16,196 bases of DNA from Bacteroidales bacterium (lineage in GTDB: Bacteria > Bacteroidota > Bacteroidia > Bacteroidales > UBA932), in contig JAFUWW010000064.1 of NCBI GenBank assembly GCA_017471085.1, positions 1 to 16,196 of the forward strand, in the 5' to 3' direction. The translations under genes were made by a program, and so were the position numbers. This document shows positions 12,248 to 16,196 of the stretch, piece by piece. The notes below the pieces were generated by a model that was given only the letters and a program-made list of their open reading frames with translations, was not told the DNA's origin and made no database searches. Every line of letters starts with the position of its first letter. Position 1 is the first letter of the stretch.

Positions 12248-15200
12248 TCAAACTTGAACTATATTTCCGCCCGGATTTTCATGGAAGTACCACAAGTACC
12301 CCCTTACCGGAGAGAAGCCCATCTGCCTGTAAAGCGCCTTATAGCGTTCCACCTGGCGGAGATAACTCTCTTCCGGAGATCCGAACTTGTAGTCCACCAC
12401 GTCCACGCTGCCGTCCGGGAAAAGGATCACCCGGTCCGGACGGTATTCCCTGCCGTCCGCGCCGATAACGGCCGCTTCCCGACGAACTTTGGCCTCCGGA
12501 GCGAACCAGCCCCTGCCCTCCACAGCCTCCAGGCGCTCTTCCAGCAGGTTTTCCGTCTCTTCCTGCAAGGACGACGGCAGCTCTCCGCTGCGGACGGCGG
12601 CTTCCACGGCCCCGGGGATATCGGCCAGGGTCCGGACCTGCGAGAGGATCCGGTGCAGGACATTCCCCCGGATGCGCTTGCTGGCCTCCGGTCCGAAATT
12701 GCCGTCGGGGCCGAAGTAATCGGCCGCCTCCGGGCTGAATTTCAGGCGCCCGTCGCTATTGGCCGGGAAGGATGCGTAGCCCGTCTCCAGCAGTTGCGGT
12801 CCCTCCTGTTCCCTCTTCAAGGTGCGGGGGTCGTACTTCTCGCCGATGAAGCAGGATCCGGTTCCCAGGAATCCGTACAGGAGGTTCGCCATGTTTCCCC
12901 AGGGAACGGGGGTTCCCTTCTGCAGGGCTTCCTTCACCCCCTTGGCGGGCAGGTCGGCAATAATCTTGAGGCCGTACTTGGAACGGGTAAGGGCCACGTA
13001 GAAGGTGTTGATACTGTCGATGGACTGGTAGAAGCGCTCCTGCAGGAAATCGTCCCGGAAGAATGTCCGGTCCGAGGAACTGCCGAGCCGGACATAATAG
13101 ATCCCGTCCTCTCCGCCCAGGGTGCCGCCCCGGGGCGAACACCACCGTTCCGTGTCCTTGAAAAGGGTCACCGTATTCGCGAAAGGAAAGATGACAAAGG
13201 GAAATTCCAGTCCCTTGGCCTTGTGGATGGTCATGATGCGCACGGAATCACCTGCGCGGGGCGAAGCAATCTTGGGCTCTGCCGTCTCCCAGTGGCGGAG
13301 GAAGGCGTCCAGGTCGTTGCCTCCGGTGGCCGTCCAGTCCTGCAGATAGTCCATGAACGAGCGGATATAGGGGATTTCCGCATCGAAAGAGGCTGGATCC
13401 GCCTCGCGGATGTCCCTGAGAAGCCCTTCGGCCAGGTCGGTCAGCGAATGGTAGTGCTCCGGAATGTTTACCGAAAGGAATCCGGCCAGGTAGCCAGCCA
13501 CGGAAGGTTCAGCCTCCTTGGGAGGCCTCTCCACCAGCGACAGCTGCGACACCAGGCGCCGTACCGTTACCGAAGTCTTCACGAAGAGGGAGTCGTCCGA
13601 GACCACGGGAATGCCTTCCCGCACCAGCAGGGCGGCTATCTCGGCGCCGGTAGAATTGTTCCTGACAAGGATGGCCATGTCGCTCCATTCCGCTCCCCTG
13701 TCCCGGAGGTCCCTGAGCGAGAGGAGGAGTTCCTCCATCTGGTCTTCGACGAACTGCACCTCCACCGAGCCGGGGGCCGGGTCGTCGAAATGAGGATGCT
13801 GGACCACATCGGCATACAACGGGCCGATGAGGGGGCCGCCGCCGAGGAAAGCGTCCAGCTGCTCCGCCGCGTAATGGAAGAACCGGTTGTTGAAGTCCAC
13901 GATCTCGCGGCACGTGCGGTAGTTTCCGTCAAGGGATGTGACCCCCGAGTCCGGGATGCCGAACTCCTGCTGCAGGCGGCTGCCCAGCAGGTTCCAGTCC
14001 GAACCTCTCCAGCGATAGATGGACTGCTTCACGTCGCCCACCACCAGGGAATCGAAGCCGGAGGCCTCGCTGTTGTGCAGCAGCGGAGAGAAGTTCTCCC
14101 ACTGGATGCGGGAGGTATCCTGGAATTCGTCCAGCAGGAAATCCTCGAACCGGACGCCCAGTTTCTCATAGATGAAGGGGGCGTCGGAACCGTCGATGAT
14201 GCCGTGGAGGATGGTGTTGGAATCGTCCAGGGACATAACATTCTTCTCTTTCTGAATCTGGACGAAGGCTTCGCGCAGTTCATCGGCCACGCCCAGGCTG
14301 TAAAGCTGCCCCATAATCACCTTGGCAGTCATATATTCCTTATAAGGAAGGTCGAAAAGAGCGCAGAAGGCGTTCAGGGGTTCTTCCAGGCTGCCTTCCA
14401 GCTCCAGGCCCAGTTTCGCCTTGGCCTTGGAAAACCACTGGGACGGATCGGCCGCTTTCCTTTTAAAAGGGCCGGTCAGCTCTTTCACATCGGCCCGGGG
14501 GTCCGGGGAGAGGTAATTGTAAAGGGCTTTCAGGAATCCGCCGTTGGTGTCTTCCGGCGCTACCGAATGGGCTTTGAGGGTTTTCAGGACCTCTTCCGCA
14601 GCCGACTTTACCTTCTCCGGGAAGGCCTTCCGCACCGAGACGCAGCGCTTGTGGAGTTCCGCCAGACGGGCGCGGGAGAAATCCCTCTTCCCCTCCGGGA
14701 GCTCCTGCAGGCTGTTCCCCACCTGCTGAAGGCGCTTTTCCAGCGACAGGCCGCGGCCATTCTCCAGATCGTCCTTCACCCCTCTCGTGAGCCAGTCCAG
14801 GAGGGTGCGGTCCTCTTCCGTGAGGCCGTCCAGCACCCGGTCCACGCTTTCCTCCACCAGGGCCTGTCGGTCCAGCTGCACCTGATACGAGGCGAACTGG
14901 CCGATTTCCCGGGAGAAAGCGCGCAGCGTCTGCTGGAAGAACCGGTCGATGGTGGAGACGGCAAAGGAGGAATAATCGTGCAGGATGGCCGACAACTGGT
15001 TCCTCGCCCGCCTCTGCAACTCTTGCGCATCGCGGACCACCTTCGGAACAAAATCCTTATAATAAGGGGACTCTTCCGGAGTGGCCGACAGCACGGACAG
15101 TTCCTTCAGGATACGGCGCTTCATCTCGTCCGTAGCCTTGTTGGTGAATGTCACCGCCAGGACATGCCGGTAGGCATCCGGCCTTTCCTGGGAGACCAGC

Positions 15201-15271
15201 AGCCGGATGTATTCCCTGGCCAGGTTGTAGGTTTTGCCGGACCCTGCCGACGCTTTCAGAATCTTTAGCAT
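12248..15271 (-). CDS. AddA/RecB-like UvrD-family helicase-nuclease
   Basis: This is a predicted ATP-dependent DNA helicase and exonuclease for processing double-strand breaks, 1007 residues from the chosen start. SF1 helicase motifs are in order: Walker A KASAGSGKTY (6-15), TFTNKATDEM (41-50), LLDEFQDT (379-386), VGDVKQSIYRWRGSD (411-425), MTIHKAKGLEF (680-690) and YVALTRS (758-764). A RecB-type PD-(D/E)XK nuclease ends the protein: GNVLHRIL with His873, RPDRVILF (944-951), the DVVDYK core (957-962) and QVERY (973-977). The nuclease residues look intact. The ATG at 15271 (MLKILKASAGSGKTY) is preferred over the upstream one at 15343, because family members begin just before Walker A and a perfect -7 element (15278-15285) lies between the two starts. 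No AddB-like partner is adjacent. Confidence 0.92.
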   Translation of the reverse strand: MLKILKASAGSGKTYNLAREYIRLLVSQERPDAYRHVLAVTFTNKATDEMKRRILKELSVLSATPEESPYYKDFVPKVVRDAQELQRRARNQLSAILHDYSSFAVSTIDRFFQQTLRAFSREIGQFASYQVQLDRQALVEESVDRVLDGLTEEDRTLLDWLTRGVKDDLENGRGLSLEKRLQQVGNSLQELPEGKRDFSRARLAELHKRCVSVRKAFPEKVKSAAEEVLKTLKAHSVAPEDTNGGFLKALYNYLSPDPRADVKELTGPFKRKAADPSQWFSKAKAKLGLELEGSLEEPLNAFCALFDLPYKEYMTAKVIMGQLYSLGVADELREAFVQIQKEKNVMSLDDSNTILHGIIDGSDAPFIYEKLGVRFEDFLLDEFQDTSRIQWENFSPLLHNSEASGFDSLVVGDVKQSIYRWRGSDWNLLGSRLQQEFGIPDSGVTSLDGNYRTCREIVDFNNRFFHYAAEQLDAFLGGGPLIGPLYADVVQHPHFDDPAPGSVEVQFVEDQMEELLLSLRDLRDRGAEWSDMAILVRNNSTGAEIAALLVREGIPVVSDDSLFVKTSVTVRRLVSQLSLVERPPKEAEPSVAGYLAGFLSVNIPEHYHSLTDLAEGLLRDIREADPASFDAEIPYIRSFMDYLQDWTATGGNDLDAFLRHWETAEPKIASPRAGDSVRIMTIHKAKGLEFPFVIFPFANTVTLFKDTERWCSPRGGTLGGEDGIYYVRLGSSSDRTFFRDDFLQERFYQSIDSINTFYVALTRSKYGLKIIADLPAKGVKEALQKGTPVPWGNMANLLYGFLGTGSCFIGEKYDPRTLKREQEGPQLLETGYASFPANSDGRLKFSPEAADYFGPDGNFGPEASKRIRGNVLHRILSQVRTLADIPGAVEAAVRSGELPSSLQEETENLLEERLEAVEGRGWFAPEAKVRREAAVIGADGREYRPDRVILFPDGSVDVVDYKFGSPEESYLRQVERYKALYRQMGFSPVRGYLWYFHENPGGNIVQV

Positions 15272-15277
15272 AACATA

Positions 15278-15285
15278 CAAATATA
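15278..15285 (-). promoter_or_regulatory. -7 element of the helicase-nuclease promoter
   Basis: TATATTTG on the minus strand matches the TAnnTTTG consensus. It lies 6 nt upstream of the chosen ATG, which would give a very short leader or a leaderless transcript. I see no good -33 partner at 19-21 nt, so it may be a chance match in AT-rich DNA. Confidence 0.4.
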
Positions 15286-15331
15286 ACGAAAAGTTTTTCA
15301 AGAAAAAAATTTGCAAATTTTTAAAACTTTT

Positions 15332-15362
15332 ATTGCAAATCAATAATTATTTACTATATTTG
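15332..15362 (+). promoter_or_regulatory. Promoter of the NfeD-flotillin operon
   Basis: ATTG (15332-15335) is followed after 19 nt by TATATTTG (15355-15362), a perfect -7 element, and the NfeD ATG is 26 nt downstream. Spacing and sequence fit the Bacteroidota primary promoter well. Confidence 0.75.
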
Positions 15363-15388
15363 CAAAAGAAACCAATACAATAACTGCT

Positions 15389-15997
15389 ATGATCGCATCT
15401 TGGTGGGCTGGACTCAGCCTGATTATGAAAATTCTCTGGGGAGTTACCCTTGCGGCATCGCTCATCTTCATCATCCAGAGCATCATGACCTTTGTCGGGG
15501 CCGACGCGGAGACGGACTTCGACATAGACGTGGACACCGATATGGACGGGGCAGACCTTTCCAATATAGAAGGCGGCTCCAACCTGTACACGTTCCGCAA
15601 TTTCGTGAATTTCCTGCTGGGCTTCGGCTGGAGCGCCATCCTCCTGCAGGAGACCGTCACCTCAACGCCTGTCCTCATCATCATCTCGATACTCGTCGGC
15701 ATCGGCCTGGTGGCTGTGGTGATGTGGCTTTTCAAATGGCTCGCCGGCATGCAGCAGAGCGGAAACATCAACCTGGAACGGTCGGCCGCCGGCTGTGAAG
15801 GGAAGGTGTACCTGACCATCCCCGCCTCCCGCGGCGGCTCCGGGAAAGTGCAGATCACCATCGCCGGCGCCGTACGGGAATACGACGCCGTCACCGAGAA
15901 TGAAGAGCCCTTGAAAACGGGCACCGCCATCCGCGTCGTAGACGTGGTGAACGCCAATACCCTCCTTGTGGAAGAAACCAACAATTACACTATCTGA
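15389..15997 (+). CDS. NfeD-like membrane protein with OB-fold (YuaF type)
   Basis: NfeD-type proteins sit in the inner membrane and work with flotillin-like proteins in membrane microdomains. The 202 residues show membrane segments at about 15-36, 73-87 and 94-118 and a C-terminal OB-fold (about 128-197, with CEGKVYLTIPASRGGSGKVQ and TGTAIRVVDVVNANTLLVEE). Between helices 1 and 2 is an acidic loop, DFDIDVDTDMDGAD (43-56), of alternating Asp residues that could bind a divalent cation; this is inference. No ClpP-like protease domain is present, so it is a short NfeD form. The flotillin gene begins 1 nt after its stop, so the two are translated from one message. Confidence 0.88.
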   Translation: MIASWWAGLSLIMKILWGVTLAASLIFIIQSIMTFVGADAETDFDIDVDTDMDGADLSNIEGGSNLYTFRNFVNFLLGFGWSAILLQETVTSTPVLIIISILVGIGLVAVVMWLFKWLAGMQQSGNINLERSAAGCEGKVYLTIPASRGGSGKVQITIAGAVREYDAVTENEEPLKTGTAIRVVDVVNANTLLVEETNNYTI

Positions 15998-15998
15998 T

Positions 15999-16196
15999 AT
16001 GAACCAGCTTTATTTGATTCTCATCATCGTGGCCGTGCTGTTCGTCACGCTCGCGGCCATCCTCAGGCGCTACCGCCGCTGTCCCTCCGACAAGATCCTT
16101 GTCATCTACGGTAAGACCGGCAAGAATGCCACCGGGTCCATTTCATCGGCCCGCTGCATCCACGGCGGCGCCGCCTTCATCTGGCCTGTCTTCCAG
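15999..16196 (+). CDS. Flotillin-like SPFH protein, N-terminal part, cut by window end
   Basis: The first 66 residues are present. An N-terminal membrane segment (LYLILIIVAVLFVTLAAIL) is followed by RRYRRCPSDKILVIYGKTGK and SARCIHGGAAFIWPVFQ, the hallmark start of YuaG/FloT-type flotillins. These proteins oligomerise at the inner membrane and organise lipid domains. The frame is open to the window edge; a full protein of about 500 residues would be expected. Its position directly after an NfeD gene supports the call. Confidence 0.9.
   Translation, partial: MNQLYLILIIVAVLFVTLAAILRRYRRCPSDKILVIYGKTGKNATGSISSARCIHGGAAFIWPVFQ

Noticed and set aside
12254..15268. 1004-codon plus-strand open frame opposite the helicase-nuclease gene
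   Set aside because: It is a GC-rich shadow frame. The opposite strand carries all helicase and nuclease motifs, and the plus-strand translation shows no recognisable domain.

Overview
This is a chromosomal window from a member of the Bacteroidales (Bacteroidota). The evidence is the set of lineage-typical proteins (DUF4290, a LolA_2-type chaperone next to FtsK, a 57-residue Hc1 histone-like protein, a FISUMP lipoprotein, an NfeD/flotillin pair). In addition, several -7 elements match the Bacteroidota consensus TAnnTTTG, and Shine-Dalgarno sites are absent. Coding DNA is GC-rich and intergenic DNA is AT-rich. A GC-rich Bacteroidales lineage (Rikenellaceae or a Cryptobacteroides-like gut group) is plausible, but the genus cannot be fixed from this sequence alone.

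Layout. Positions 1-619 hold no convincing gene. They contain a GC-rich stretch, then an array of 63-bp tandem repeats whose units are potential hairpins (216-431), then a hairpin element (472-540). A second, inverted copy of that element lies at 2282-2351. Between the two copies, on the minus strand, are rplY-pth (ribosomal protein L25/Ctc and peptidyl-tRNA hydrolase) and a small Hc1 histone-like gene with its own strong terminator. Next come tpiA and an ackA-ptb operon (acyl kinase and phosphate acyltransferase), all on the minus strand. Diverging from ackA is a very short ComEC-like membrane protein, whose stop codon abuts that of a convergent apbE lipoprotein gene. A FISUMP lipoprotein gene follows on the plus strand. 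It converges on a minus-strand operon, DUF4290-ftsK-lolA, which is preceded by a RecB/AddA-like helicase-nuclease gene. The window ends with a divergent plus-strand NfeD-flotillin operon that is cut by the window edge.

How the genes fit together. rplY-pth is a translation pair. tpiA and ackA-ptb belong to central carbon metabolism and substrate-level ATP formation. FtsK, the helicase-nuclease and Hc1 act on chromosome segregation, repair and packaging. LolA, ApbE and the FISUMP protein are exported or envelope proteins. NfeD and flotillin form a membrane-microdomain pair.

Most of the window is ordinary core genome. The parts most worth a second look are the 63-bp hairpin tandem array, the pair of inverted hairpin elements around rplY-pth-hc1, the acetate-kinase-like protein with two substituted active-site or pocket positions beside a Ptb-type partner, and the ComEC-like protein lacking both its OB-fold and beta-lactamase regions.
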